Origin: a virus
Direction: 5' to 3' (one strand)
IMG/VR virus record: IMGVR_UViG_3300036985_001673
Location: 1-36,145 of that record
Length of the DNA: 36,145 bases
The notes under the pieces were generated by a model. The model was given only the letters and a program-made list of their open reading frames with translations. It was not told where the DNA came from and searched no databases. Of the stretch, positions 16,905-23,694 are shown piece after piece; positions within the stretch are counted from its first letter, which is position 1; each line of letters begins with the position of its first letter. The position numbers and the translations under genes are program-made.

Positions 16905-17314
16905 CTTAATATTTGTTCTTGTAGCTTACCATCTGTGAATCCAGATCTGTATCCGGCTTGATACAGATCTATAATTGGATCTGATTTAAAGATCCTTAAC
17001 ACATCAATTAACTCATCCAATGATCTAACTATTTTGTAGCAATATCCATGGTGTTCTACCATTGATTGAAATTTCTTTTGATTTGGCTGTTGCTTACGAT
17101 TTGCAAACTTAACTTCAATGAACAGGCCATGATGTGTATTATTAGCCATTACAATAAATAGATCAGCTGCGCCGGCCCTTAATCCCTCGGCATTTAATGC
17201 CCTTCCTACCCTTGGATGTCTTAACCCACCATTTGGAATGCTAAAAAAATCATAGCCATTCCAATCAAGATACTGACATAGAATTACTTGCAGGTGATGT
17301 TCCTCTTTTTTCAT
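16901..17314 (-). CDS. VRR-NUC domain nuclease
   Basis: 137 residues. The PD-(D/E)xK core is clear: SIPNGGLRHPRVGRALNAEG, then LRAGAADLFIVM with Asp51, HHGLFIEVKFA with Glu67 and Lys69, and the following QQPNQKKFQSMVEHHGYCY with the typical Gln. RAGAxDLF and FIEVK are the signature of the VRR-NUC family (PF08774), found as stand-alone Holliday-junction-type or structure-specific nucleases in phages. It probably resolves branched DNA from recombination or replication, or trims DNA before packaging. The last ~30 residues (ESDPIIDLYQAG-like tail) lie outside the core. Confidence 0.9.
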   Translation of the reverse strand: MKKEEHHLQVILCQYLDWNGYDFFSIPNGGLRHPRVGRALNAEGLRAGAADLFIVMANNTHHGLFIEVKFANRKQQPNQKKFQSMVEHHGYCYKIVRSLDELIDVLRIFKSDPIIDLYQAGYRSGFTDGKLQEQILR

Positions 17315-17319
17315 GTTGA

Positions 17320-17490
17320 TTAACGTTTATGCTTATCCATAAATTTAATAAATCCGGCATGATCATAAATTTCACTATCTACGATTTTTTTTTTAGGCTT
17401 TGGAATATCTATGGCTATAACTATTGCCGTAATTACGATTATTATAGCTGTACATAAAACAACAAAAAACGGATGTATAATCTTATTCAT
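17320..17490 (-). CDS. 56-residue single-pass membrane protein
   Basis: The frame is open further upstream, but the ATG at 17490-17488 overlaps the stop of the preceding small gene (ATGA), so this internal start is preferred. MNKIIHPFFVVLCTAIIIVI continues TAIVIAIDIPKPKKKIVDSE: one long hydrophobic helix, then a basic cluster and a short soluble tail. Function unknown. Confidence 0.6.
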   Translation of the reverse strand: MNKIIHPFFVVLCTAIIIVITAIVIAIDIPKPKKKIVDSEIYDHAGFIKFMDKHKR

Positions 17491-17591
17491 ATTGCCATGT
17501 AAATTAAAAATATTGAAATGAACAAAATTGCCCAAAAATTAATTTCAGCGCTTAAATCTGCTGATGATGATTTTTTACCTTGATTTTCCAT
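17487..17591 (-). CDS. 34-residue membrane peptide
   Basis: MENQGKKSSSADLSAEINFW is followed by the hydrophobic AILFISIFLIYMAI. The stop overlaps the next gene's ATG (ATGA). It is the first frame after the 230-base non-coding stretch. Evidence is positional and topological only. Confidence 0.5.
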   Translation of the reverse strand: MENQGKKSSSADLSAEINFWAILFISIFLIYMAI

Positions 17592-17821
17592 ATTGTTAAT
17601 TGTTAAATTTCTATTTGTTAAATGTTTGTTTTACTTTTTACCCTCATTTTGTTACCTAATTAGTTAACTTTTACCCTTATTATGTGGCATATCTTTAATT
17701 AATAATGGATTTTTGCCACAATAACATTAAACATTTTTTACATTTTACTCATTAATTGTTAATTGTCTTTAATGTTATTCAAAATTTACACTCGTTAATT
17801 ATATAAGAGTAATTTATACAC
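17592..17821. other. AT-rich non-coding stretch with an inverted repeat
   Basis: I see no convincing gene in these 230 bases. A 7-bp inverted repeat, TGTGGCA (17683-17689) and TGCCACA (17714-17720), flanks an AT-rich centre and could be an operator or weak hairpin. Short A/T words recur (TTAATTGTTAATTG and similar). No exact TAnnTTTG box was found on the minus strand. Confidence 0.5.
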
Positions 17822-18004
17822 TTATTTTAATCTACCATGTTTAGTGTATTCACCTTTTTCCATGTTGTCGATATAAATATCCTCATGTGTAATGATTCCA
17901 AAATCTCTATTTGGTTTGAAATTTACGGTTTTAACCGGTTCATTTTTAGGATATAAAAAATAAATAATGCCTGTAATGGCAATACTAATGATAATTTTTT
18001 TCAT
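17822..18004 (-). CDS. 60-residue protein with N-terminal signal or anchor
   Basis: MKKIIISIAITGIIYFLYPK is a short signal-anchor, followed by a hydrophilic 40-residue part (PVKTVNFKPNRDFGIITHED and on). It is likely exposed on the outer side of the inner membrane. It lies 17 bases after the 245-residue gene. No family recognised. Confidence 0.55.
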   Translation of the reverse strand: MKKIIISIAITGIIYFLYPKNEPVKTVNFKPNRDFGIITHEDIYIDNMEKGEYTKHGRLK

Positions 18005-18021
18005 TGGTTTAGGTTTTAAGT

Positions 18022-18759
18022 TTAAAATAATTGACCATTTTGATCAAATCTGACATCCATGTTTACCATAGATTGGATAAATTCTTGATAATATGCACTT
18101 TTATGTAGCGCATCTAGTTCTATTTCATTCAAATTAGATCTGTAAATCTTTGCTTTTATTCGATTTTTATCCGATTCTGGACATTCATATAATCCGAATT
18201 CTACTAAATGATCATACAATTGATAATAACCACCGGAAAACCACTTAAATTCTTTGCCCATTTTTACCATTAGATCTGCATGGCCATTGGCATTATTGAT
18301 TGCCATCATTTTTAATTCTTCTTGTGATGGTGGATTTTTAGGGGTTTCCATTTTTGGCAACTTTGCAAGCTCTGCCAATTCTACCTGTTTTCGTTCTATG
18401 TACTTCCGGATCCATTGAACAAAATTGGATGAATTAAAAAATACCTGTTGATCTCTTTGCAGAAATTCACCGTTCAACCCCATTTTTAAACCAATCATAA
18501 TTTCATCTTTTGTTAGATTTCCGAACAATTCCAGATCATCAGTTAGAATTACAATTTGCGCCATGTCCTCATTTTGATTCTCTGATCTTAATGATAATTT
18601 CATTTTTGCAATGGCCCAGATCTGTGTGGCTAAATCTGTCTTTTCGCTTGGTAGCATTAGCATCAATTTTGTAGATGCCTGTGCCTGCACTATTTTGTTT
18701 TGCAGATTGCTAATATTAATCACCGATGGCGAATGGATTTTTATAAGTTCCGTTTTCAT
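18022..18759 (-). CDS. Hypothetical replication-module protein, 245 residues
   Basis: No family is recognised. It is mostly helical and soluble, with segments such as SEKTDLATQIWAIAKMKLSL, LTKDEIMIGLKMGLNGEFLQ and SSNFVQWIRKYIERKQVELA. There is no Walker A motif, so it is not a DnaC-type ATPase loader. It starts 44 bases inside the end of the DUF4373 initiator gene. That overlap and order suggest a partner in replication initiation, in the place where helicase loaders or their helpers often sit; this is inference from context only. Confidence 0.75.
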   Translation of the reverse strand: MKTELIKIHSPSVINISNLQNKIVQAQASTKLMLMLPSEKTDLATQIWAIAKMKLSLRSENQNEDMAQIVILTDDLELFGNLTKDEIMIGLKMGLNGEFLQRDQQVFFNSSNFVQWIRKYIERKQVELAELAKLPKMETPKNPPSQEELKMMAINNANGHADLMVKMGKEFKWFSGGYYQLYDHLVEFGLYECPESDKNRIKAKIYRSNLNEIELDALHKSAYYQEFIQSMVNMDVRFDQNGQLF

Positions 18760-19495
18760 GTAGTTTTTGGATTTGTTGTCGTGCTAATTCTATATTATCT
18801 AAATTGGTTTGGTGTTTGCCCTTAACTTGATTTTGAGAATTGTAAATAATTGGATTGCTAAATTTATTATTATTATTCATCCAAGTATTAATCCTTCTTA
18901 AAATATCAAAATATTTTTCGGCTTCCCATCGTTCTTTTCCTTTATTATCTTTTTCTGTCCAATAAGAAAAAAAGTTATCATATTCAGAATTTAATAAATC
19001 AATATGTGGCGAAAGCATTTCGCTAAAACCTACTTTACTTTCATTTACTTTAATTTTATTTACTTTACTTTCATTTCCTTTACTTTCCTTTGTTGAACGG
19101 TCGTTGAACGGTCGTTGAACGGTCGTTGAAATATCTATTGATTTTCTTTTGTCTGCACTTTTTTGACCTGCCACTTTTCTTTGTTCTTTCATCTTAAAAT
19201 ATGGCTCTAAATAAACCAACATCTTTGGACTAAAGAATTTTTGTTCTTCATCAATTTCAAATAATCCATAGTTACAAATGGCAACTCTGACCTTTGCTTC
19301 TGATACATTAAATTCCTCTGCTAAAAGATCCAGATCCTCTAATGGATACATCAAATCCTGCTGTTCTCTTAATGTTTCTAATAGCATAAAATAAATGCCA
19401 TAACCTTCCGTTCCAAGTTCTTTTCGTAACCTACGGATTTTCCTGTCATGTCTTGCATTACAAAAATGCGGGAAATAAAATGCTTCTTTTTCCAT
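18716..19495 (-). CDS. Replisome organiser / initiator, DUF4373-type N-terminus
   Basis: 259 residues. The N-terminus reads AFYFPHFCNARHDRKIRRLR, then LGTEGYGIYFMLLETLREQQ and a winged-helix-like LDLLAEEFNVSEAKVRVAIC; this matches the DUF4373/Lin1244 N-terminal domain of phage replisome organisers. A Lys/Asn/Ser-rich linker (~105-155) is encoded by repetitive DNA, including 11-bp iterons. The C-terminal part (FFSYWTEKDNKGKERWEAEK, then ILRRINTWMNNNNKFSN) is DnaD-tail-like, a helicase or ssDNA contact region. It should bind the origin and recruit the host helicase. It begins two bases after the methyltransferase gene. Confidence 0.8.
   Translation of the reverse strand: MEKEAFYFPHFCNARHDRKIRRLRKELGTEGYGIYFMLLETLREQQDLMYPLEDLDLLAEEFNVSEAKVRVAICNYGLFEIDEEQKFFSPKMLVYLEPYFKMKEQRKVAGQKSADKRKSIDISTTVQRPFNDRSTKESKGNESKVNKIKVNESKVGFSEMLSPHIDLLNSEYDNFFSYWTEKDNKGKERWEAEKYFDILRRINTWMNNNNKFSNPIIYNSQNQVKGKHQTNLDNIELARQQIQKLHENGTYKNPFAIGD
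19093..19130. repeat. 11-bp iterons inside the initiator gene, candidate origin
   Basis: TTGAACGGTCG is repeated three times head to tail (19093-19103, 19104-19114, 19115-19125) with five bases of a fourth. The 11-bp period is not a multiple of three, so the repeats encode different residues and were not selected as protein repeats. Beside them, 19028-19090 is a very AT-rich tract with a 16-bp repeat (19031-19046 and 19061-19076), like a DNA-unwinding element. Confidence 0.65.
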
Positions 19496-19497
19496 AT

Positions 19498-20166
19498 TTA
19501 AATTCTATTTGAAATTATTTCACAATATTTTTCATCTATCTCACAACCTACTGAATCAAATCCACAGTTTTTTGCAGCTATCATTGTTGTTCCGCTTCCT
19601 GCAAATGGATCAAAAATAATATCACCATCAATTGCTGTAATTTTTATAATTCTTTCCATCAATTCGATTGGTATTTGGCATGGATGTTCTGTTTTTTCTT
19701 TACTTACATTTTTTACTTGGTTAATTTCCCACCAATCATACAATTTTGCCCCTATTTTGCCATCCTGAATCCTTTGTTGTATTCTTTTATCATTTAGGTT
19801 TTTGTATGGCTGTAATTCTTTTCTAAAATCAGGTTTGCAACCCCACCAAGAAATTAATCGTGATTGCTTACCTGTGTTTGAATTATAAACCCAAGATACT
19901 ACCTGTGAACATTCTGTATTAATTGCTTTTGGTAAAATATTGATTGTTTCTTCTGGATAATGAATAATAATACAAGGACTTTTTATACATTTCAATAAAT
20001 CAATGTATTCATCATTTTTTAAATTATCGCTGTATTTTAAATAATGATAATTCTGATTATATGGTGGATCAGTAATTGTTAAAACCCTATTAAAACCTAA
20101 AAAGGGATTTGAATTAAAATCAACATTCCTAAAATCTTGATTTAAAATTGTTATTTTATTTTCCAT
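19498..20166 (-). CDS. DNA methyltransferase, amino-group (beta-class order)
   Basis: 222 residues. Catalytic motif IV DPPY is at 33-36 (LTITDPPYNQNYHYLKYSD) and the AdoMet-binding motif I, DPFAGSGTT, is at 186-194. That order, IV before I with the target-recognition part between, is beta-class. EHPCQIPIELMERIIK precedes motif I, as usual in N6-adenine/N4-cytosine enzymes. CEIDEKYCEIISNRI closes the fold. It modifies phage DNA, probably against host restriction. No cognate nuclease is present. Specificity cannot be read from the sequence. A promoter box lies upstream, and the initiator gene follows two bases downstream. Confidence 0.9.
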   Translation of the reverse strand: MENKITILNQDFRNVDFNSNPFLGFNRVLTITDPPYNQNYHYLKYSDNLKNDEYIDLLKCIKSPCIIIHYPEETINILPKAINTECSQVVSWVYNSNTGKQSRLISWWGCKPDFRKELQPYKNLNDKRIQQRIQDGKIGAKLYDWWEINQVKNVSKEKTEHPCQIPIELMERIIKITAIDGDIIFDPFAGSGTTMIAAKNCGFDSVGCEIDEKYCEIISNRI

Positions 20167-20283
20167 TTGGAATTTTATAAATTAAAAAAGCCACCAAATA
20201 AATCCATCGGTTCTCACTTCGACTTCATTAAATGATGGCATTTTAAGACCTTTGATACTATATTGTGAGAACGTATCGCTTTA

Positions 20284-20313
20284 CAAATATACTATTTATT
20301 TGATGATCGCAAA
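20284..20313 (-). promoter_or_regulatory. Candidate promoter upstream of the methyltransferase
   Basis: The minus strand reads TTTG (20313-20310), 18 bases, TATATTTG (20291-20284), an exact TAnnTTTG. It overlaps the end of the preceding gene. Downstream, before the methyltransferase, lies an 8-bp inverted repeat (GTTCTCAC 20210-20217, GTGAGAAC 20265-20272) that could be an operator. Confidence 0.45.
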
Positions 20314-20561
20314 GGTTTAAAATTAAAAATTCCGGCATAATGTGGATGATCATTAACAAATTTTCTTGCATAATAGGCTGTGTAATTGTTGCTGACCTTA
20401 AAATATTCATTTGTTTTAATCCTTTTATGCCACCGTATTTCTTCAATAATTGACTTACTGCCCATTTTAATTTTGCCCCTTTGGATATAATCATAAGCAA
20501 TATTCTTATAAACTTCGTAGATCTCTGGATGTTCTTGATCGTACTGCTGAAAAGTTTTCAT
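20292..20561 (-). CDS. Conserved small phage protein, 89 residues
   Basis: The product contains SIIEEIRWHKRIKTNEYFKV, SNNYTAYYARKFVNDHPHYA and ends GIFNFKPLRSSNK. The sequence IRW…..(F)KVSNNYxAYYARxFxxxHPxxAGxFxxRxLRS recurs in small proteins of many phages and prophages, but I know of no established function. It is soluble and basic. Start and stop are set by an ATGA overlap with the membrane protein gene before it. It is the last gene before the methyltransferase promoter. Confidence 0.75.
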   Translation of the reverse strand: MKTFQQYDQEHPEIYEVYKNIAYDYIQRGKIKMGSKSIIEEIRWHKRIKTNEYFKVSNNYTAYYARKFVNDHPHYAGIFNFKPLRSSNK

Positions 20562-20743
20562 TTGCGTAGGAAAAAAAAGATTAAAATAAAAATATAAAAT
20601 TCACATCCTAACAATATCATTGTAGGAATCATGGCCTCAAACCATGAATAATTGAAAACACCTGTTAGCTTTAAAAATACAGCTATGAATGTAATCACTA
20701 ACAAAATCTTGACTAATGGATTAAAATTAAAGTTAAATATCAT
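20558..20743 (-). CDS. 61-residue membrane protein, two helices
   Basis: MIFNFNFNPLVKILLVITFI with AVFLKLTGVF forms one hydrophobic helix, and AMIPTMILLGCEFYIFILIF a second. Both ends overlap neighbours by four bases (ATGA), which supports the gene. Function unknown. Confidence 0.65.
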   Translation of the reverse strand: MIFNFNFNPLVKILLVITFIAVFLKLTGVFNYSWFEAMIPTMILLGCEFYIFILIFFFLRK

Positions 20744-20970
20744 ATGCCTAAATGGTCATCAATGTGTGTGTATTTATTATTATTTATGGGTGTGTGTTTA
20801 TTATAAATTGAATACCGATTATTAAGATAAATTAATAACGATTTTTCCTCAATTTTAGCATCATTTGGTAGGATGCCACTTCGCCTATGTTTCAAAACGA
20901 CTTGCGTAATTTCTTCTATTAATTCAAGATTTCTTATTTCTTCTATCTTGATCCTGTGTAAAGCTGACAT
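20740..20970 (-). CDS. Hypothetical protein, 76 residues
   Basis: MSALHRIKIEEIRNLELIEE, then ITQVVLKHRRSGILPNDAKI: a helical, charged N-terminal half, then an Asn/His/Tyr-rich tail ending HIDDHLGI. No family recognised. Its stop overlaps the next gene (ATGA). Its first 47 bases overlap the 44-residue frame at 21058-20924 in another frame, so one of the two starts may be wrong. Confidence 0.55.
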   Translation of the reverse strand: MSALHRIKIEEIRNLELIEEITQVVLKHRRSGILPNDAKIEEKSLLIYLNNRYSIYNKHTPINNNKYTHIDDHLGI

Positions 20971-21058
20971 ATTTTAGCTTTTTATAATTTGCCCTTAACT
21001 CTTTTGCTATGTGCGTAAACACCTCATTATAGGTGTACCCTAATTCGTTCTTTTTCAT
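20924..21058 (-). CDS. 44-residue basic hypothetical protein
   Basis: MKKNELGYTYNEVFTHIAKE continues LRANYKKLKYVSFTQDQDRR and ends NKKS, a lysine- and arginine-rich helical peptide. The ATG overlaps the stop of the preceding gene (ATGA), the arrangement used by most genes here. It overlaps the following 76-residue frame by 47 bases. Confidence 0.5.
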   Translation of the reverse strand: MKKNELGYTYNEVFTHIAKELRANYKKLKYVSFTQDQDRRNKKS

Positions 21059-21318
21059 TTCTTTATGTATTTAACGATTGACATAATAGGGATCCCTATG
21101 GATTTTCCCTCTGTTGTTTTAAAAAATAATGTACGATTTCCTTCGGTGGCAAGTTCTAAAACTCCAGACAGATAGGCATCTTTATTACCTAATTTATATT
21201 GAATTTCAAATTTACTTCCCAATTCTATGTCCTTATGTTTAAAGACTGAATTTGCAACCGAATAAATGGCCCTTAATTCGCCATGCCTTGTCGTGTATTG
21301 ACCTACTATTTTTCGCAT
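21055..21318 (-). CDS. Hypothetical protein, 87 residues
   Basis: The longer frame begins at 21354, but its first twelve codons are the arms of a terminator hairpin, so I choose the ATG at 21318-21316 (MRKIVGQYTTRHGELRAIYS). The product looks beta-rich, with KFEIQYKLGNKDAYLSGVLE and a final IGIPIMSIVKYIKK. No family recognised. It is the first gene after the SSB-like terminator and overlaps the next small gene by four bases. Confidence 0.65.
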   Translation of the reverse strand: MRKIVGQYTTRHGELRAIYSVANSVFKHKDIELGSKFEIQYKLGNKDAYLSGVLELATEGNRTLFFKTTEGKSIGIPIMSIVKYIKK

Positions 21319-21332
21319 AATTAAATAATAAA

Positions 21333-21352
21333 GGCCGACATTTCTGCCGGCC
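21333..21352 (-). terminator. Rho-independent terminator after the SSB-like gene
   Basis: On the minus strand GGCCGGCA, a GAAA tetraloop and TGTCGGCC form an 8-bp stem with one G-T pair, followed by TTTATTATTT. It lies five bases after the SSB-like stop. Confidence 0.8.
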
Positions 21353-21357
21353 ATAGT

Positions 21358-21678
21358 TTAAAATGGTAAATCATCATCCAAATCCATTGGCTGTGGTGCT
21401 TTTGTTGGCACCGTATTTACCTTTGGATTGATTTCTTTCTGTACTTTGGTAGGATTTGCCATTGGCAGTTTAAAATTGCCTAAAATGGGCAACTTTTGGC
21501 CACCTTCCCTTTCTTCTTTGGTTTGGCTTTGAGTTATAAATCCATTATTACCATAATCATCTGGGATTTCATTCACAAATCCCGATAAATTTAGCCATGA
21601 ATTGCCGTTTTTGTCTTTGGTCAATCTTAATTTATCGACCTTGTTTAAATTAATGCTAATGTTTGTTAAAGTTCCCAT
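21358..21678 (-). CDS. SSB-like single-stranded DNA-binding protein
   Basis: 106 residues. The C-terminus is MDLDDDLPF, the acidic tip with terminal Pro-Phe by which bacterial and phage SSBs recruit partner proteins. The N-terminal part (ISINLNKVDKLRLTKDKNGN, then SWLNLSGFVNEIPDDYGNNG and FITQSQTKEERE) fits an abbreviated OB fold seen in short phage SSB-like proteins. A Pro/Lys/Thr linker precedes the tip. It is smaller than E. coli SSB. It lies next to the ERF annealing gene and directly before a terminator, fitting a recombination cassette. Confidence 0.8.
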   Translation of the reverse strand: MGTLTNISINLNKVDKLRLTKDKNGNSWLNLSGFVNEIPDDYGNNGFITQSQTKEEREGGQKLPILGNFKLPMANPTKVQKEINPKVNTVPTKAPQPMDLDDDLPF

Positions 21679-21679
21679 G

Positions 21680-22147
21680 TTATTTTACTGTTTTTTTGAT
21701 TGATGTTGTAGATTTTTTTGATGCCGGATAAAATTCGTGTGCCTCACCTGTTTCAGGATTTACAGTAGTGGTAAAATTGGTGATGGCTTTACAGAATCCT
21801 TCAATTTCTTTTTGTTGCCTTTTAAGGAAACTAATTTGATCCTCAATATCATTCCATTTCTTGGTGGCTGTATAATCATAAGATGTGCCGACCTCTGCTA
21901 TGGCAAACTCCACCCCATGCACATTATGCTTTCCACCTAATTTGTGCAGTTCATCAATTGATTTCTGCTTGATTCCCTTATCTACCGTTTCAAATAAGAT
22001 CTGAAATTTAGATATGATGGCCAATTGAGTTAATGGATCTTTTAAAGATACATCAAATTCATCCACCATAACTTGCGCCTGATGGATGATTTCTTGTTTA
22101 TCCATGTTAATAATCATGGATGGTTTTAATGTTAATTCATTTTTCAT
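21680..22147 (-). CDS. Hypothetical protein of the recombination cassette, 155 residues
   Basis: I do not recognise the family with certainty. MDKQEIIHQAQVMVDEFDVS, LTQLAIISKFQILFETVDKG and NDIEDQISFLKRQQKEIEGF are helical, with coiled-coil character near residues 105-125. VHGVEFAIAEVGTSYDYTAT and NPETGEAHEFYPASKK resemble stretches found in uncharacterised Bacteroidota phage proteins beside recombinases. It is encoded between ERF (ATGA overlap) and SSB-like genes, so a role assisting strand annealing is plausible but inferred from position. Confidence 0.75.
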   Translation of the reverse strand: MKNELTLKPSMIINMDKQEIIHQAQVMVDEFDVSLKDPLTQLAIISKFQILFETVDKGIKQKSIDELHKLGGKHNVHGVEFAIAEVGTSYDYTATKKWNDIEDQISFLKRQQKEIEGFCKAITNFTTTVNPETGEAHEFYPASKKSTTSIKKTVK

Positions 22148-22719
22148 TTTAATTGGTTTTTACGGTTGGTAAATAATTTTTTAACTTGATTTATTTTTAT
22201 GTATTCAGGTTCTAATTGATCCCATAATGCTAACACTTGGCCTAATTCAGTACAGGTATTTAATGAGTTAATCAATTCAGTTTCCTCATCTTTGTTTAAT
22301 TTAATTTCCTCTATCACTACATTAGGTTTAGTTTCTGTGGATGTCGCATCAGAATCCTTATTATCATCCAAAGCAAATAATCCATTTAACGCATATTTTC
22401 GTGAGTAACTTCCTGTCGTTCCAGAAATCTGCGCAGAATCCATGCCCTTTTTTTCTTCAGGTTCTCTGGCATAAGATGTGGCGCTGTAGGAATTCTCGCC
22501 ATTGCTGATGGTGGCTGTGGCTTTGATGTAATATCTCTCGCCTATGATCACCATTTCATCGGATAGGATCAAATGGTATCCCTTGGGATTTATAATCGGC
22601 TTAACAGCTTCTATGATGTTTTCAGCTGACCTATAGGCATATTTTCCAAAGGAATTAAATTTATTCTTTGGTGCCTGTACTTCGGCCTGTATAATGGCCA
22701 AATCATTTTTTGCATTCAT
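22144..22719 (-). CDS. ERF-family single-strand annealing protein
   Basis: 191 residues. KNKFNSFGKYAYRSAENIIE, AVKPIINPKGYHLILSDEMV, IKATATISNGENSYSATSYA and MDSAQISGTTGSYSRKYALN with GLFALDDNKDSDA are the ERF superfamily core (PF04404), including the strongly conserved Q(I/V)xGxxxSYxRKYAL. It anneals complementary single strands in phage recombination and end repair. The C-terminal ~60 residues (EETELINSLNTCTELGQVLA) are the usual variable tail. SSB-like and possibly accessory genes follow in the same operon. Confidence 0.93.
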   Translation of the reverse strand: MNAKNDLAIIQAEVQAPKNKFNSFGKYAYRSAENIIEAVKPIINPKGYHLILSDEMVIIGERYYIKATATISNGENSYSATSYAREPEEKKGMDSAQISGTTGSYSRKYALNGLFALDDNKDSDATSTETKPNVVIEEIKLNKDEETELINSLNTCTELGQVLALWDQLEPEYIKINQVKKLFTNRKNQLK

Positions 22720-22720
22720 T

Positions 22721-22915
22721 TTACTTATTGGTTTGGTTTAGGATGTTTATAACTTTTTCTATTTCTGCATTGATCACAGGATCATTTACTTTTCGGCTAA
22801 TAATACTCTGGATGTTATGGGGTTTAAATTCCCTTGCAGAATGTGGCAGATATCCCATTTTATTGAGATTCTCTGCCACCATTTGATTGATTTCGTATTG
22901 CTTTACTTTACGCAT
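22721..22915 (-). CDS. Hypothetical protein, 64 residues
   Basis: The frame extends upstream, but the ATG at 22915-22913 (MRKVKQYEINQMVAENLNKM) overlaps only the last eight bases of the previous gene, and I prefer it. GYLPHSAREFKPHNIQSIIS with RKVNDPVINAEIEKVIN is a small helical protein, perhaps DNA-associated. No family recognised. One base separates its stop from the ERF start. Confidence 0.6.
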   Translation of the reverse strand: MRKVKQYEINQMVAENLNKMGYLPHSAREFKPHNIQSIISRKVNDPVINAEIEKVINILNQTNK

Positions 22916-23105
22916 GATTGATTTGATTAGATTGCATTGGATCCGGCACATCCATGATTTGTACTAACCGGCCCCTAAATATGCGCCATTCTTTGTCTAA
23001 AAAACTTTGCGCCTCATTAAAGGTGTAAAACTCCCTGATCACCGTATAATATCCGGCATCATCACGAAATTTCATTTTCAAAATAAACGATTCTTCATTT
23101 TTCAT
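22908..23105 (-). CDS. Hypothetical protein, 65 residues
   Basis: MKNEESFILKMKFRDDAGYY, TVIREFYTFNEAQSFLDKEW and RIFRGRLVQIMDVPDPMQSN suggest a small beta-alpha-beta domain. No family recognised. The ATG overlaps the stop of the tiny membrane protein before it (ATGA). Confidence 0.6.
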   Translation of the reverse strand: MKNEESFILKMKFRDDAGYYTVIREFYTFNEAQSFLDKEWRIFRGRLVQIMDVPDPMQSNQINHA

Positions 23106-23230
23106 GGTTTGATAATTGGTAGGATGTGAAACAATAATAAATAAAAAAAACTAAAAATGGCAATGCCACCATATAATCCTTCTGGATCTTGATGGTGGAA
23201 ATCTTTGATGTAATTGATGATTTTTTTCAT
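23102..23230 (-). CDS. 42-residue membrane peptide
   Basis: MKKIINYIKDFHHQDPEGLY is an amphipathic start, then GGIAIFSFFYLLLFHILPII ends KP: one membrane helix. The stop overlaps the next ATG (ATGA). It and the next gene share the leader word TATCAAACC or similar just before or at the ATG. Function unknown. Confidence 0.55.
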   Translation of the reverse strand: MKKIINYIKDFHHQDPEGLYGGIAIFSFFYLLLFHILPIIKP

Positions 23231-23241
23231 GGTTTGATAAA

Positions 23242-23270
23242 TTAAAAATGCCATGGAATCTGCCATGGCA
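23242..23270 (-). terminator. Rho-independent terminator
   Basis: TGCCATGG (23249-23256) and CCATGGCA (23263-23270) form a perfect 8-bp stem with a 6-base loop. On the minus strand TTTTTAATTT follows. It lies ten bases after the stop of the gene at 23281. Confidence 0.8.
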
Positions 23271-23280
23271 CAGGGTTTTA

Positions 23281-23520
23281 TTAAAGTTTTACGAACTTAA
23301 AATATGAATCTGATAATGTATATAAATGGTAAAATTTAAAAAAATCATTTGGATTAAATTCAATATTTTGCATTTCAAAATATGCTAAAATTATACCTTT
23401 TGTGTATGCATAATATTTATAGGTATTTTCTAAATTTATAAATTTAGATCCATCAAGTAATAAGAATTTTTGGATGTCAATTTCTACTTGATTTTCAGTT
23501 GGTAAGATTAAATTTGTCAT
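23281..23520 (-). CDS. Hypothetical protein, 79 residues
   Basis: The open frame begins at 23586, but a promoter covers 23552-23582, so the likely start is the ATG at 23520-23518 (MTNLILPTENQVEIDIQKFL), with a leader of about 25 bases. The product is acidic and aromatic (LENTYKYYAYTKGIILAYFE, NDFFKFYHLYTLSDSYFKFV). No family recognised. It stands alone between a promoter and a terminator, a monocistronic arrangement often seen for early anti-host genes; that role is only a suggestion. Confidence 0.6.
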   Translation of the reverse strand: MTNLILPTENQVEIDIQKFLLLDGSKFINLENTYKYYAYTKGIILAYFEMQNIEFNPNDFFKFYHLYTLSDSYFKFVKL

Positions 23521-23551
23521 GTTTTTGTTGGTTTGATTGTTTAACATGATG

Positions 23552-23582
23552 TAAATGTACAGGGTTATTTGATATTTCCAAA
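23552..23582 (-). promoter_or_regulatory. Candidate promoter, 19-base spacer
   Basis: The minus strand reads TTTG (23582-23579), 19 bases, TACATTTA (23559-23552), which matches TAnnTTTG at seven of eight positions with ideal spacing. Confidence 0.45.
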
Positions 23583-23650
23583 ACATTTTAAAACTTTTTT
23601 AAAAAATAAATCAATAATTTTCTAATAAATTTTAATTAGTACCTTTTTTA

Positions 23651-23687
23651 TTAGGGGCATTTAGGGGCATCAATGGGGAGTACTCCC
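23651..23687. repeat. Tandem 10-bp repeat plus 12-bp palindrome, possible operator
   Basis: TTAGGGGCAT occurs twice in tandem (23651-23660, 23661-23670), followed six bases later by the perfect palindrome GGGAGTACTCCC (23676-23687). It is the only G-rich block in an AT-rich gap between a terminator and a promoter, as expected for a protein-binding site. Confidence 0.5.
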
Positions 23688-23694
23688 TAAATAT

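Noticed and set aside
20182-20241. 19-codon frame MPSFNEVEVRTDGFIWWLF before the methyltransferase
   Set aside because: It is too short, has no overlap with a neighbour and lies inside an inverted repeat; possible remnant only.
20258-20500. 80-residue frame overlapping the 89-residue conserved gene
   Set aside because: It lies almost wholly within the 20292-20561 gene in another frame and has no family resemblance.
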